Assembly: GCA_963729445.1 (NCBI GenBank) | Contig: CAVSNU010000002.1 | Coordinates: 186,001-250,000 of the forward strand | Direction of reading: 5' to 3' | Origin: JACCZH01 sp963729445 | Lineage (GTDB): Bacteria > Chloroflexota > Chloroflexia > Thermomicrobiales > CFX8 | Length of the DNA: 64,000 nucleotides | Part shown: positions 34,766 through 43,748 of the stretch, piece after piece | Layout: each line of letters opens with the position of its first letter | Numbering within the stretch: the stretch's first letter is position 1 | Translations under genes and position numbers: made by a program | The notes under the pieces: model-generated | What the model was told of the DNA's origin: nothing | The model's database searches: none | What the model saw: only the letters and a program-made list of their open reading frames with translations

Positions 34766-35282
34766 CACCTGGCAGAGGTCCCCACCGGTCGGTCATATCG
34801 CGACGATGGACACAGACAACGTGTTCCTATCATTGGGAGCAACCCCTGTCACCGAGGCTGCAACAGGTCGTACGGGCGCAATTCATTGCGCCCCATATGC
34901 ATCAAGTTCAGTGGGATGAGGGAGAAGATCGGCCTGTTTTCGTCATCCTGAGGCAACGAAGGATCTCTGGTTTGCCCAGCCGACAGCCCAAAAGAGATCC
35001 TTCGTTGCCTCAGGATGACGACCCTAGCGTCATGCTCGGCCCGATCATTCCTTACGTTGATGCGAGTGGGGCACAATTTATTGCGCCCGGTCTGGCCACC
35101 TAGGTGCCCGACCAGCCATCCTGAGCGTTCATCAATCATCCCGAGCGCGATGAAGCAAACACAGGGGCGTAGCGCCGCGATGACGCGATTGATCCGCGAA
35201 CAGCGGTGCAAACGTCGTACGGGCGCCGCGGCGCCCGTACGCAGACAATACGGTTCCTGGTCGTTGGAGGCCGGCTAACGAT
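34766..35282. other. Repeat-rich spacer between hisB and rph
   Basis: No gene. It holds the MITE-like element described separately, a second Chloroflexota-type TCATCCTGAGCG-like motif near 35118, and a near-perfect palindrome (TACGGGCGCC-GCGGCGCCCGTA) near 35218-35240 that repeats the TACGGGCGC end of the element. Confidence 0.6.
34873..35089. repeat. MITE-like element with nested inverted repeats
   Basis: About 217 bp. Outer arms of ~39 nt are imperfect inverted repeats (34873-34911, beginning CGGGCGCAATTCATTGCGCC, and 35051-35089). Inside them is a perfect 28-nt inverted repeat (34939-34966 approx. and 34996-35023 approx.) beginning CGTCATCCTGAGGCAACGAA. The arm core is shared with the thrS leader element. 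Sequences like TCATCCTGAGxxAACGAAGGATCTC are, from general knowledge, widespread repeats in several bacterial phyla. No ORF or target-site duplication is evident. Confidence 0.72.
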
Positions 35283-36008
35283 CTACGCCCCCTCGATCGC
35301 CGCCGCCTGCAACTCGAGCAGTTGCTGAATACCTACCGTGGCGAGATCAACCATCGCGTTCATCTGGAGGGGAGTGAACGGCTTGCCCTCGGCGCTTCCC
35401 TGGACCTCGACCAGCTCACCGCGCGCGTTCATCACGACATTGAAATCGACATCCGCGGCGGCGTCCTCGCGATAGTCGAGGTCTAGCCGAGCCTCACCCG
35501 ACACCAGCCCGGTGCTGACCGCGGCTACCCGGGTCAGGATCGGACTCGACTTGAGCACCTTCGTTGCCACCAGCGACTGGCACGCTAACGCCAGCGCGAC
35601 AAACCCTCCGGTTATGGCTGCGGTGCGCGTGCCGCCGTCTGCCTGCAACACGTCACAATCAACGAGAATCTGCCGCTGCCCTAATGCACGCAGATCGATC
35701 CCTGCTCGCAGCGAGCGCCCGATCAGGCGAGAGATCTCCTGTGAGCGGCCCGAGTTTGTTGCTCGGTCCCGGCTGGTACGGGTGAGCGTTGCCCGTGGCA
35801 ACATTGCGTACTCCGCCGTCACCCAGCCGCGTTGGGCACGTTCTAACCAGGGTGGGACACGGTCATCGACGCTGGCCGTGCACCACACGCGAGTGTCGCC
35901 AAACGAGACCAGCGCGGACCCCTCGGCATACGGGGCAACCCCAACCTCGATCTTTACCGGCCGCATCTCATCGAGACCACGTGCTGTGCGTTTCGTTGTC
36001 AAACTCAA
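35283..36008 (-). CDS. rph: Ribonuclease PH
   Basis: A 241-residue phosphorolytic exoribonuclease that trims tRNA 3' ends. It shows EGSALVSFGDTRVWCTASV, RGWVTAEYAMLPRAT, GRSQEISRLIGRSLRAG and DCDVLQADGGTRTAAITGG, the usual blocks. It starts 4 bp inside the end of rarA. Confidence 0.96.
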   Translation of the reverse strand: MSLTTKRTARGLDEMRPVKIEVGVAPYAEGSALVSFGDTRVWCTASVDDRVPPWLERAQRGWVTAEYAMLPRATLTRTSRDRATNSGRSQEISRLIGRSLRAGIDLRALGQRQILVDCDVLQADGGTRTAAITGGFVALALACQSLVATKVLKSSPILTRVAAVSTGLVSGEARLDLDYREDAAADVDFNVVMNARGELVEVQGSAEGKPFTPLQMNAMVDLATVGIQQLLELQAAAIEGA

Positions 36009-37351
36009 GGTTCGTTCCGCTCCGCTCGCTTGCTGGCAATCAATTCACGTCGTCTCTGGACTCGCTCCGACAGCTGCCCCTCGAACCCGCGCTCAGTTGG
36101 CTGATAGTAGCGCCGGCCCGCAAGATTCTCGGGCAAGTCACTCTGGTCAACCACTGCGTCGGGATCGTCATGAGCGTACTGGTAAGCCTTTCCATAGCCC
36201 AATCCGCGCATTAAACCCGTGACCGCGTTGCGCAGGTGCATCGGGACTGGATCGTTGCGCGTCGACTCGACATCCTCGCGCGCCAGCGCATAGCCCTTGT
36301 AGAGCGCGTTGCTCTTGGGCGCGAGAGCGAGGAACACCGCGGCCTCGGCCAGCGCCAGATTCCCCTCTGGAACTCCGAGGAAATGCACCGCCTGCTGGGC
36401 TGCCATGGTGATCTGGAGTGCCCTCGGGTCGGCCAGTCCAATATCCTCACTCGCGGCCCGTACCAGCCGGCGTGCGATGTAGAGCGGGTCGTCCCCACCC
36501 TCCAGCATCCGGCACAACCAGTAGAGCGTGGCGTCCGCATCCGAATCCCGGATCGATTTATGCAGCGCCGAGATGGTGTCGAAGTGCGCGTCGCCCGACT
36601 TATCGTAGACCGCCGCCCTGCGCTGGGCGGCCTCGGCAATCATCTCGGCCGTTACCGTGTTCCCAGACTCCTCATCGGCGGCAACACTCGCCATTTCCAG
36701 GGTGTTGAGAGCAAAGCGAGCATCCCCATTCGCCAGGTTTACCAGCATGCCCAGCCCGTCCTCGGAGATCGTCAGCTCGTCCGCTCCAAGACCTCGCTCA
36801 CGGTCGATCAGGGCGCGCTGCACGATCTCTTCGATGTGGGAATCATCCAGCGAGTTGAGCACGACAACCCGTGAACGAGACAACAGCGGAGCATTGACTT
36901 CGAACGAGGGGTTCTCCGTCGTGGCGCCCACCAGAATGACTGTACCGTCTTCGACGAAAGGCAGAATCGCGTCCTGCTGGGCCTTGTTAAAGCGGTGAAT
37001 CTCATCGATGAAGAGCAACGTCCGCTGACCGTGCATGCCCAGCCGCTCACCGGCGCTCTTCACGGCGGCTCTCAGGTCAGCCACACCCGCTGACACCGCA
37101 GAAAGCTGTTCAAAATGGGCCGCAGTCTGATTCGCCAGCAACCTCGCCAGCGTCGTCTTCCCGACGCCAGGCGGTCCCCAGAGAATGAGCGAAGAGAGTC
37201 GATCGCGCTCGATCGCTCTCCGCAGGATACTGCCTTGCCCGAGCACTTGCTCCTGGCCGATGAACTCATCCAACGAACGAGGACGCATTCGTGCGGCCAG
37301 CGGTCCACGCTGCGCCAGATGTTGCTGCCGCTTGGACTCAAACAGGTCCAT
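36005..37351 (-). CDS. rarA: Replication-associated recombination protein A
   Basis: A 448-residue RarA/MgsA AAA+ ATPase that acts at stalled replication forks. Walker A is GPPGVGKTTLA, Walker B is LLFIDEIHRFNKAQQD, sensor 1 GATTENPSFEVN. The helical C-terminal tetramerisation part is complete. Its start overlaps the end of a 54-codon gene and its end overlaps rph. Confidence 0.96.
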   Translation of the reverse strand: MDLFESKRQQHLAQRGPLAARMRPRSLDEFIGQEQVLGQGSILRRAIERDRLSSLILWGPPGVGKTTLARLLANQTAAHFEQLSAVSAGVADLRAAVKSAGERLGMHGQRTLLFIDEIHRFNKAQQDAILPFVEDGTVILVGATTENPSFEVNAPLLSRSRVVVLNSLDDSHIEEIVQRALIDRERGLGADELTISEDGLGMLVNLANGDARFALNTLEMASVAADEESGNTVTAEMIAEAAQRRAAVYDKSGDAHFDTISALHKSIRDSDADATLYWLCRMLEGGDDPLYIARRLVRAASEDIGLADPRALQITMAAQQAVHFLGVPEGNLALAEAAVFLALAPKSNALYKGYALAREDVESTRNDPVPMHLRNAVTGLMRGLGYGKAYQYAHDDPDAVVDQSDLPENLAGRRYYQPTERGFEGQLSERVQRRRELIASKRAERNEP

Positions 37352-37502
37352 CTTCGTCGTCCCCCAACGCGGACTCCAGTTCCCTGATCTTCTGCTCGAG
37401 CTCCTCCAATGTCTTGATGCCCACGTCCTGCATGTCCTCGCGCAGATCGATCAGCAGATCAAGCAGCTCCAACAGCTCGTATTCGGGATCCTGTTTTGAC
37501 AT
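37338..37502 (-). CDS. Conserved-looking 54-residue acidic helical protein
   Basis: A small gene reading MSKQDPEYELLELLDLLIDL, REDMQDVGIKTLEELEQKIR, ELESALGDDEDGPV. It is acidic and predicted helical, with heptad-like Leu spacing in the last 25 residues (coiled coil). It ends 14 bp inside rarA (TGA overlapping), so the two are translationally coupled. The start is followed closely on the other side by the end of the membrane-protein gene. Function unknown; may bind RarA or be a translational lead-in. Confidence 0.65.
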   Translation of the reverse strand: MSKQDPEYELLELLDLLIDLREDMQDVGIKTLEELEQKIRELESALGDDEDGPV

Positions 37503-37509
37503 GTCTATC

Positions 37510-38397
37510 CTATTCCGCGAGGTACGCCAGCGCGATCATGAGCGGTGCGGCAATCGCGGCTCGCTCGATAATGACCCGCTGGCTCAACCCGCCCGCCAGC
37601 TGTGAGCGAATCATGCTGGCTACGAAGAAGAATAGCGTCAGCAGGAGAGCGCCGCCGAACCAGGCTGATATGTTCCAGTAGTTTAGCGCCCAGGTCAGCT
37701 CTGCCAAGCCAACGGCCCCCACGGCGGCATAGAGCATGCGTCTGCGAGGGGACGCCTCGATTCCATCTGTCAGCTGCAACAGCAAGAGAAACGAGACCAC
37801 GAGCATGAGCGAGCCGGAATAGAGCGTCCGGGCCTTGAACATGTACGCGATCGTCAGCGCCGCAAACGCCACACCGTGCGTGAGCACCATCTGGCCGACC
37901 CGAGCCATGACCGTAGCACCATCACACTGGTTTAGCAGGTGAAAGCGAGCAACCCTGGCGGCAAACACGACTCCGGCAGTCACCAGCGGCACAAGGACAA
38001 CGTAGGCCAACCGATGATAGATAGCCAGAAACAGGAACGAGGCGAAGACCGCCACCACGGGCAGCATCCAGGCGGTTGAGGTTAATCGCTGCCGCTCAAA
38101 CATGGCCGGATTGTCTGGCGGGCTCCCTCGCGACTTAAGCTCGCGCCGCCACGCTGGCGGATCATCTCTGTCAAGCACGTGTATCAGCGCACCGACTGCG
38201 AACGTGACCAACAGGGCCACAACGTAGTAGCCACGCCCGTCAGACGAGATGAGCGGCACATTCGTCAATTCAGGCGCTGCCGAGCGAGCATAGAAGGCGA
38301 GTGGGAAGGAGAGTGTCGCGACGATACCGGTGATGGCCGCCGCCCGGCTCAACGCAAGCCGTTGGGCTTCGTACCGGCTGTCATCCTCATCCATCAT
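37510..38397 (-). CDS. Polytopic membrane protein of unknown function
   Basis: A 295-residue protein with about eight hydrophobic helices, including VVALLVTFAVGALIHVL, LPVVAVFASFLFLAIYH and LMLVVSFLLLLQL, and no clear motif. The start ATG overlaps the tsaC stop (TAATG). It lies in the uvrC-tsaC-rarA-rph run. Confidence 0.8.
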   Translation of the reverse strand: MMDEDDSRYEAQRLALSRAAAITGIVATLSFPLAFYARSAAPELTNVPLISSDGRGYYVVALLVTFAVGALIHVLDRDDPPAWRRELKSRGSPPDNPAMFERQRLTSTAWMLPVVAVFASFLFLAIYHRLAYVVLVPLVTAGVVFAARVARFHLLNQCDGATVMARVGQMVLTHGVAFAALTIAYMFKARTLYSGSLMLVVSFLLLLQLTDGIEASPRRRMLYAAVGAVGLAELTWALNYWNISAWFGGALLLTLFFFVASMIRSQLAGGLSQRVIIERAAIAAPLMIALAYLAE

Positions 38398-39035
38398 TAC
38401 TCCTCGATACTCGACTCGTGCATGACCTGTTCGATCTCGTCCAGCGTAATCACCCCCTGGCGTAGAATCCGGGGCTGTCCTGGCGTCAAGTCAACCACCG
38501 TTGAGGCGCGCCCTCCGGGAGTCCGGCCGCCATCGACCACCACACCGACCAGATGTCCGAGGCTCGCCCTGACTTCCTCAGCCGTCACCGCCTCCGGCTC
38601 GCCCGATACGTTTGCGCTCGTGACCGCCAGCGCGCCGCCCAGGGCTGCGATCACTGCTTGAGCGATCGGGTGGTCAGGCATGCGCACCCCAACCGTTCCA
38701 GCGCCACGATGCACGACCTCAGGCACGGCATTGGAGGCGGGCACCACGAGGGTCAACGCCCCCGGCCAGAATACGTTGGCCACCCGGGACACGATATCCT
38801 GGTCCACCTCAGCGAGATCGAAGAGCCGCTGAGCACTATCGACAAGGACCGGGATCGCCTTGGTCGCCTCCCTGCCCTTGATCTCGTAGATCCGTTCGAT
38901 GGCCAGCGGGTGATCGAGTGACGCGGCCAGTCCATAGACGGTGTCCGTCGGAAACGCGACGACCTCGCCAGCTCGCAGTGCGGCAATCGCCTGCTCTATC
39001 CCGGCCGCAGGTTCATCGGAGATCTTTCGCGCCAC
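38397..39035 (-). CDS. tsaC: L-threonylcarbamoyladenylate synthase
   Basis: A 212-residue Sua5/YwlC/TsaC protein that makes threonylcarbamoyl-AMP for the t6A37 modification of ANN-reading tRNAs. Typical blocks are GEVVAFPTDTVYGLAASLD, IYEIKGREATKAIPVLV, WPGALTLVVPA, VGVRMPDHP and AVTSANVSGEPE. No C-terminal Sua5 domain. It lies 3 bp after uvrC. Confidence 0.96.
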   Translation of the reverse strand: MARKISDEPAAGIEQAIAALRAGEVVAFPTDTVYGLAASLDHPLAIERIYEIKGREATKAIPVLVDSAQRLFDLAEVDQDIVSRVANVFWPGALTLVVPASNAVPEVVHRGAGTVGVRMPDHPIAQAVIAALGGALAVTSANVSGEPEAVTAEEVRASLGHLVGVVVDGGRTPGGRASTVVDLTPGQPRILRQGVITLDEIEQVMHESSIEE

Positions 39036-39037
39036 AG

Positions 39038-40858
39038 TTACAGTGTCGCCTTGATCTGCTCGGCCAGCGCAGGGCCGATACCCTCGACCGCGGCCAGTTG
39101 CTCGACCGAGGCTTCCCGGATGCGTTTCACACTGCCGAACTCCCGGATCAGCGCCCGCTTTCGCTTCGGGCCCACCCCCGGCAACTCGTCGAGTGCCGAC
39201 TTGAACGCGGCTTTCGTGCGCTTCGTGCGGTGGAACGACACGGCGAATCGGTGTGCCTCGTCACGCACCCGCTGGATCAGGTAGAGTGCCTGGGAGTCTC
39301 TGGGCAGAAGGATTGGCTGCGGCTGTCCCGGCAGGAACAGCTCCTCGTTCTCTTTCGCCAGGCCGGTGATCGGCACGTCGACCCCGAGCTCGATGAGCGT
39401 GGCCATGGCGGCACTCAGCTGCCCCTTGCCACCGTCAACGATGACGAGATTGGGCAACGTCCTCCACGATTCGGTCGCTTCCTCCTGTGAGGCGCGTTTA
39501 AAACGACGCCGGATGACCTCCTGCATGCTGGCGAAGTCATTCTGACCGTCCACGTCCTTGATCGCGAAACGCCGGTATTCCTTTTTGCTGGGCTTCCCGT
39601 CAGCGAAGACCACCATCGAGGCGACCGAGTTGGTGCCCTGCAGCGTCGAGATGTCGAAGCACTCGATGCGCCGGGGCACCTCCTGGAGCGAGAGCGCATC
39701 CGACAGCTCGGTCAAAGCAGCGGTCAGCTTCTGCTCGTCGCTGAGCCAGCGCAAGCGGTTCTGCTCCAGGTTTTCCTCGGCGCTCTTGGCCACCATCTGA
39801 ACGAGCTGCCGCTTGTTGCCCCGCTGAGGCACGAGGATGGTCACCATGCCGCTACGACGGTCCGCGAGGAACTCCTGCACGATGGCCGCGTCCGGCAGCT
39901 CATACTGCAGGATCAATTCCCGCGGGACGACGGCGGCATCCTGGTAGAACTGCCCCACGAAGCTCGCCAGGATCTGGGCAGGATCATCGTCCACCCGCGA
40001 GCCGCCCATCAGGAAGTACTCTGAGCCCAGGATCTTGCCGTTGCGAATGAAGGCGACCTGCACTCCGGCGTCGCCGCCGGCCGACTGCGCGACGGCCAGG
40101 ACGTCGGCGTCGTAGCCTTTTCCTGATACAATTTTCTGTCGCTCCAGAACGTGCTGCACTGCTTTGATCTCGTCGCGCCGCCGGGCCGCGCGCTCGAAAT
40201 CCAGCGCCTCCGCCGCCTGGTCCATCTCGGCCTGCATCCTGGGGATCAGTTCCTCGCCGCGTCCTTCAAGGAAGAGCGCCACACCCTCAACCGCCTGCTT
40301 GTACTCATCTCTGGCGGCAGCGCCGATGCACGGTCCCAGGCAGCGGCCGATGTGGTAGTAGAGGCAGGCGCGTGGAGCATCCTCGGTAATCTGAATGTCG
40401 CACGCCCGGTATGGGAACAGACGCTTGAGCAGATCGAGCGTGGTGCGCACGGACGACGCCGAGGTGTAGGGACCGAAGTACCGCGATCCATCCTGGACGA
40501 TGTTGCGAGTGCTGAAGACTCGCGGCCACTCCTCGTTCGTGATCCGGATATACGGGTATGACTTCCCGTCCTTGAGCATGATGTTGTACTTCGGCAGGTA
40601 GCGCTTGATCAGCTCATTCTCAAGGATCAACGCTTCCGACGCGGTGTCCGTGCGAATGACCTCGAAGTCAGTAATCTGCTCCACCAGCTCGCGTGTCTTG
40701 GGATCAAGGCTGCGGCTGTCCTGGAAGTAGGAGCGCACGCGGTTACGCAACGACGACGCTTTGCCGACGTAGAGCACTCCACCATATTGATTTTTGAAGA
40801 TATAGACACCGGGAGCGGCGGCCAAACCCGCCAGCCGCCCTGAAAATTGATCACTCAT
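39038..40858 (-). CDS. uvrC: Excinuclease ABC subunit C
   Basis: A 606-residue UvrC of nucleotide excision repair. The N-terminal GIY-YIG nuclease reads PGVYIFKNQYGGVLYVGKA, followed by a UVR motif (EALDFERAARRRDEIKAVQH), the RNase H-like nuclease region (IECFDISTLQGTNSVASMVV) and a C-terminal HhH pair (ELPGVGPKRKRALIREFGS). Full length. Divergent to alaS. Confidence 0.97.
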   Translation of the reverse strand: MSDQFSGRLAGLAAAPGVYIFKNQYGGVLYVGKASSLRNRVRSYFQDSRSLDPKTRELVEQITDFEVIRTDTASEALILENELIKRYLPKYNIMLKDGKSYPYIRITNEEWPRVFSTRNIVQDGSRYFGPYTSASSVRTTLDLLKRLFPYRACDIQITEDAPRACLYYHIGRCLGPCIGAAARDEYKQAVEGVALFLEGRGEELIPRMQAEMDQAAEALDFERAARRRDEIKAVQHVLERQKIVSGKGYDADVLAVAQSAGGDAGVQVAFIRNGKILGSEYFLMGGSRVDDDPAQILASFVGQFYQDAAVVPRELILQYELPDAAIVQEFLADRRSGMVTILVPQRGNKRQLVQMVAKSAEENLEQNRLRWLSDEQKLTAALTELSDALSLQEVPRRIECFDISTLQGTNSVASMVVFADGKPSKKEYRRFAIKDVDGQNDFASMQEVIRRRFKRASQEEATESWRTLPNLVIVDGGKGQLSAAMATLIELGVDVPITGLAKENEELFLPGQPQPILLPRDSQALYLIQRVRDEAHRFAVSFHRTKRTKAAFKSALDELPGVGPKRKRALIREFGSVKRIREASVEQLAAVEGIGPALAEQIKATL

Positions 40859-40915
40859 TACCTAAGAATCTTACCATTCGTGCCCAGGCACCGCGGCGCT
40901 ACCGGTGGCGCCGCG

Positions 40916-40944
40916 TTGACACACAGGAACCGTACGTGCATACT
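40916..40944 (+). promoter_or_regulatory. Sigma-70-type promoter of alaS
   Basis: TTGACA (40916-40921), 17-bp spacer, CATACT (40939-40944). Inside and after the spacer is a CGTACGTG..GTACGTAC pattern that may bind a regulator. The leader to the alaS ATG is about 105 nt. Confidence 0.6.
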
Positions 40945-41056
40945 GTACGTACACCTACGTGTCAGAGGTGCACTGCGCAGATTGGACTGCCTTACGTTTC
41001 CGCATACACTTGCAGCGCGCACTTTGACAACAGTAGGCATGAGAGACAGGTTTGCG

Positions 41057-43684
41057 ATGAACAGCCGCGACATTAGAAAACTATTCACTGAGTTCTTCGA
41101 GGAACGCCGCCACGTTGCGTTGCCGTCGTCATCGCTCATCCCGCCGGACCCGACCGTGTTGCTCACGACGGCTGGCATGCAGCAGATGACGCCCTACTTC
41201 CTGGGCCTCGAAACGCCACCCCACAACCGGCTTACGTCAATTCAAAAGTCCTTCCGCACCGTCGACATCGACGAGGTCGGCGACGAGAGCCACTGTACCT
41301 TCTTTGAGATGCTCGGCAACTTCTCGGTGGGCGACTACTTCAAACGCGAAGCGATCCAGCTTGCCTGGGAGCTCTCAACCGGGCCATTCAAGCTCGATCC
41401 AGAGCGAATCTGGGTCACTGTCCATCCAGATGATGAGGTCGCGCGCGCCATCTGGCGCGACGAAATCGGCATTCCGTCCGAGCGCATCCAGGACGACCCG
41501 AGCGACTTCTGGGGCCCTGTTGGCGAGAGTGGCCCCTGCGGACCAAATACTGAGCTCTACTACGATCGCTATTACGAGCCAGGCGGAGATACGCGGGGCG
41601 GCCCGATGGGCGAGAGTGGCGAGCGTTTCGTCGAATACTGGAACCTCGTTTTCATGGAGCTGAACCAGGCCAAAGACGGTACCCGGACGCCGCTGCCCAG
41701 CCAGAACGTCGATACCGGCATGGGCCTTGAGCGCATCAGCATGGTGCTCCAGGGTGCGGATTCGATCTACGACACCGACCTCTACCAACCGATCGTCCAG
41801 CGTGCCGCCCAGATCGCGGGCGTTCGCTACAAAGAGGATGAGCGTACCGACCGTTCTCTGCGCGTGATCGCCGATCACACTCGCGCGGTTGCCTTCCTCA
41901 TCGCCGATGGGGTGTTGCCCGGGAACGAAGGCCGGGCCTACGTGCTGCGCCGGGTGCTCCGCAAGGCGGTGCGACACGGCCGGACGCTTGGCATCGACCG
42001 GCCCTTCCTGGCCGAGATGACCGACGTGGTCATCGAGAATTTCTCGGACCAGTATCCTGAGCTTCTGAACCGGCGCGACCTCATTCGACGCGTGGTTAAT
42101 GTCGAGGAGGAGGCGTTCAGCCGCACGCTGGCAAGCGGTCTAACGCGCTTCGAAGCGCTGGTGTCCGATCTCACCACTAGAGGCGAGACAGTCGTGCCTG
42201 GCGAAGAAGCGTTTCGGCTGCATGACACCTATGGTTTCCCGATCGACATCACTGTCGAGCTCGCCAGCGAAGCGGGGCTCGAGGTCGACCGCGATGGGTT
42301 CGAGCAGGCACTCGAGACCCAGCGCGCGCTCAGCCGTTCCCAGGTGCAATCGTTTGCCGATCTCTCGCGCCAGCGAGCGCCACTCTACGCGGCAGCGACG
42401 GGCCGCCCGGTCCAGTTCGAGGGTTACGGCTCGGAAGAGGTTGCGGCAACGATCACTGACATCCTTAGCACCGAGTCAGCCGTCGAGCGGGCCGAAGCCG
42501 GGGAGGCCGCAGAGGTGGTCCTGGACCGGACGGTCTTCTATGGCGAATCCGGGGGGCAGCTCGGCGATGTCGGCACGATTATCACCGACACCGGCGTCTT
42601 CCGCGTGGATGACACCCAGCGTCCGACGCCAGATTTGATCGTCCATCGCGGTGAAGTCGTCGAGGGCTTCATCACGGTTGGGCAGAGCGCCCAGGCAGAC
42701 ATCATCCACGAGCGTCGTGCTGCCTTACGCCGCAGCCATACCGCGACGCATCTGCTGCACCGTGCCTTGCGTATCGTCCTGGGAGAGGATGCCCGCCAGG
42801 CCGGCTCGCTCGTTGCGCCAAACCGCTTACGCTTCGACTTCACCAGTACTGAGGCGCTTGGCGCCGAGGGCATCCAGAGAATCACCGCCCTCGCGAACGC
42901 CCAGGTGCTCGCTGATATACCGGTGGTTTCGGAGGTCATGTCGTACGACGAGGCAATCGAGCGCGGTGCCATGGCGCTCTTCGGTGAGAAGTACGGCGAT
43001 GAAGTGCGGGTGGTTAACATCCACGAGTTCTCGACCGAACTCTGTGGAGGCACGCACGTGAGCCGGACGGGTGAGATCGGTCCGATTGTCGTACTCAGCG
43101 AGTCCTCGATCGGCTCCGGCATCCGGCGTATCGAAGCCATCACCGGACAGACCGCCATTGAATACCTGAGCGGCTTGCACAGTCAGGCAAACGAGCTCGC
43201 TCGCCTACTGCGTGTTCCCGGGGAAGCGGTGGTTGACGAGGTTCAGTCCCTTCTGCAGCAGCTCCGCGAACAAGAGCGCACGATCGACCAGCTGAGGTTG
43301 CAACTCGCCACGGGCGACATCGACAGTCTGGTGGACCGCGCCGTGCAGCTGGACGGCATGGCGGTACTCGCGGCACGGGTGGAGGTCGCGGACCGCGACA
43401 CCTTGCGTGAAGTTGGCGATCGGCTCCGGGACCGCCTGGGGTCGGGCGTGGTCGTGCTCGGCAGCACGATTGAGGACCAGCCGGCCTTGCTCGCGATGGT
43501 CACCCGGGACCAGACCGGACAGGGTGTGCATGCTGGCAAATTGATTCAGGAGATCGCCCAGATCGTGGGCGGTCGTGGTGGTGGCAGACCTGAGCTCGCC
43601 CAGGGTGGCGGAACCGATGTAAGCCGTCTCGACGAGGCACTTGCCGCCGTTGAGTCAGTCGTTCGACGTCAAATCGCCGGTTAG
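41057..43684 (+). CDS. alaS: Alanyl-tRNA synthetase
   Basis: An 875-residue class II AlaRS. The catalytic part has LTTAGMQQMTPYFLG, SIQKSFRTVDIDEVGDES, FFEMLGNFSVGDYFK and GESGPCGPNTE; the editing domain has SHTATHLLHRAL and CGGTH (metal-binding His/Cys); the C-Ala/DHHA1 domain ends RGGGRPELAQGGG. I chose ATG 41057 (MNSRDIRKLF), the standard AlaRS start; the 70 upstream codons belong to the leader. Confidence 0.97.
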   Translation: MNSRDIRKLFTEFFEERRHVALPSSSLIPPDPTVLLTTAGMQQMTPYFLGLETPPHNRLTSIQKSFRTVDIDEVGDESHCTFFEMLGNFSVGDYFKREAIQLAWELSTGPFKLDPERIWVTVHPDDEVARAIWRDEIGIPSERIQDDPSDFWGPVGESGPCGPNTELYYDRYYEPGGDTRGGPMGESGERFVEYWNLVFMELNQAKDGTRTPLPSQNVDTGMGLERISMVLQGADSIYDTDLYQPIVQRAAQIAGVRYKEDERTDRSLRVIADHTRAVAFLIADGVLPGNEGRAYVLRRVLRKAVRHGRTLGIDRPFLAEMTDVVIENFSDQYPELLNRRDLIRRVVNVEEEAFSRTLASGLTRFEALVSDLTTRGETVVPGEEAFRLHDTYGFPIDITVELASEAGLEVDRDGFEQALETQRALSRSQVQSFADLSRQRAPLYAAATGRPVQFEGYGSEEVAATITDILSTESAVERAEAGEAAEVVLDRTVFYGESGGQLGDVGTIITDTGVFRVDDTQRPTPDLIVHRGEVVEGFITVGQSAQADIIHERRAALRRSHTATHLLHRALRIVLGEDARQAGSLVAPNRLRFDFTSTEALGAEGIQRITALANAQVLADIPVVSEVMSYDEAIERGAMALFGEKYGDEVRVVNIHEFSTELCGGTHVSRTGEIGPIVVLSESSIGSGIRRIEAITGQTAIEYLSGLHSQANELARLLRVPGEAVVDEVQSLLQQLREQERTIDQLRLQLATGDIDSLVDRAVQLDGMAVLAARVEVADRDTLREVGDRLRDRLGSGVVVLGSTIEDQPALLAMVTRDQTGQGVHAGKLIQEIAQIVGGRGGGRPELAQGGGTDVSRLDEALAAVESVVRRQIAG

Positions 43685-43748
43685 CGACACGACGCGGTAC
43701 GTCCGCGTTCGAAACCGAGTGTCGCGCCGGCCCAGGAATGGGATAGTT

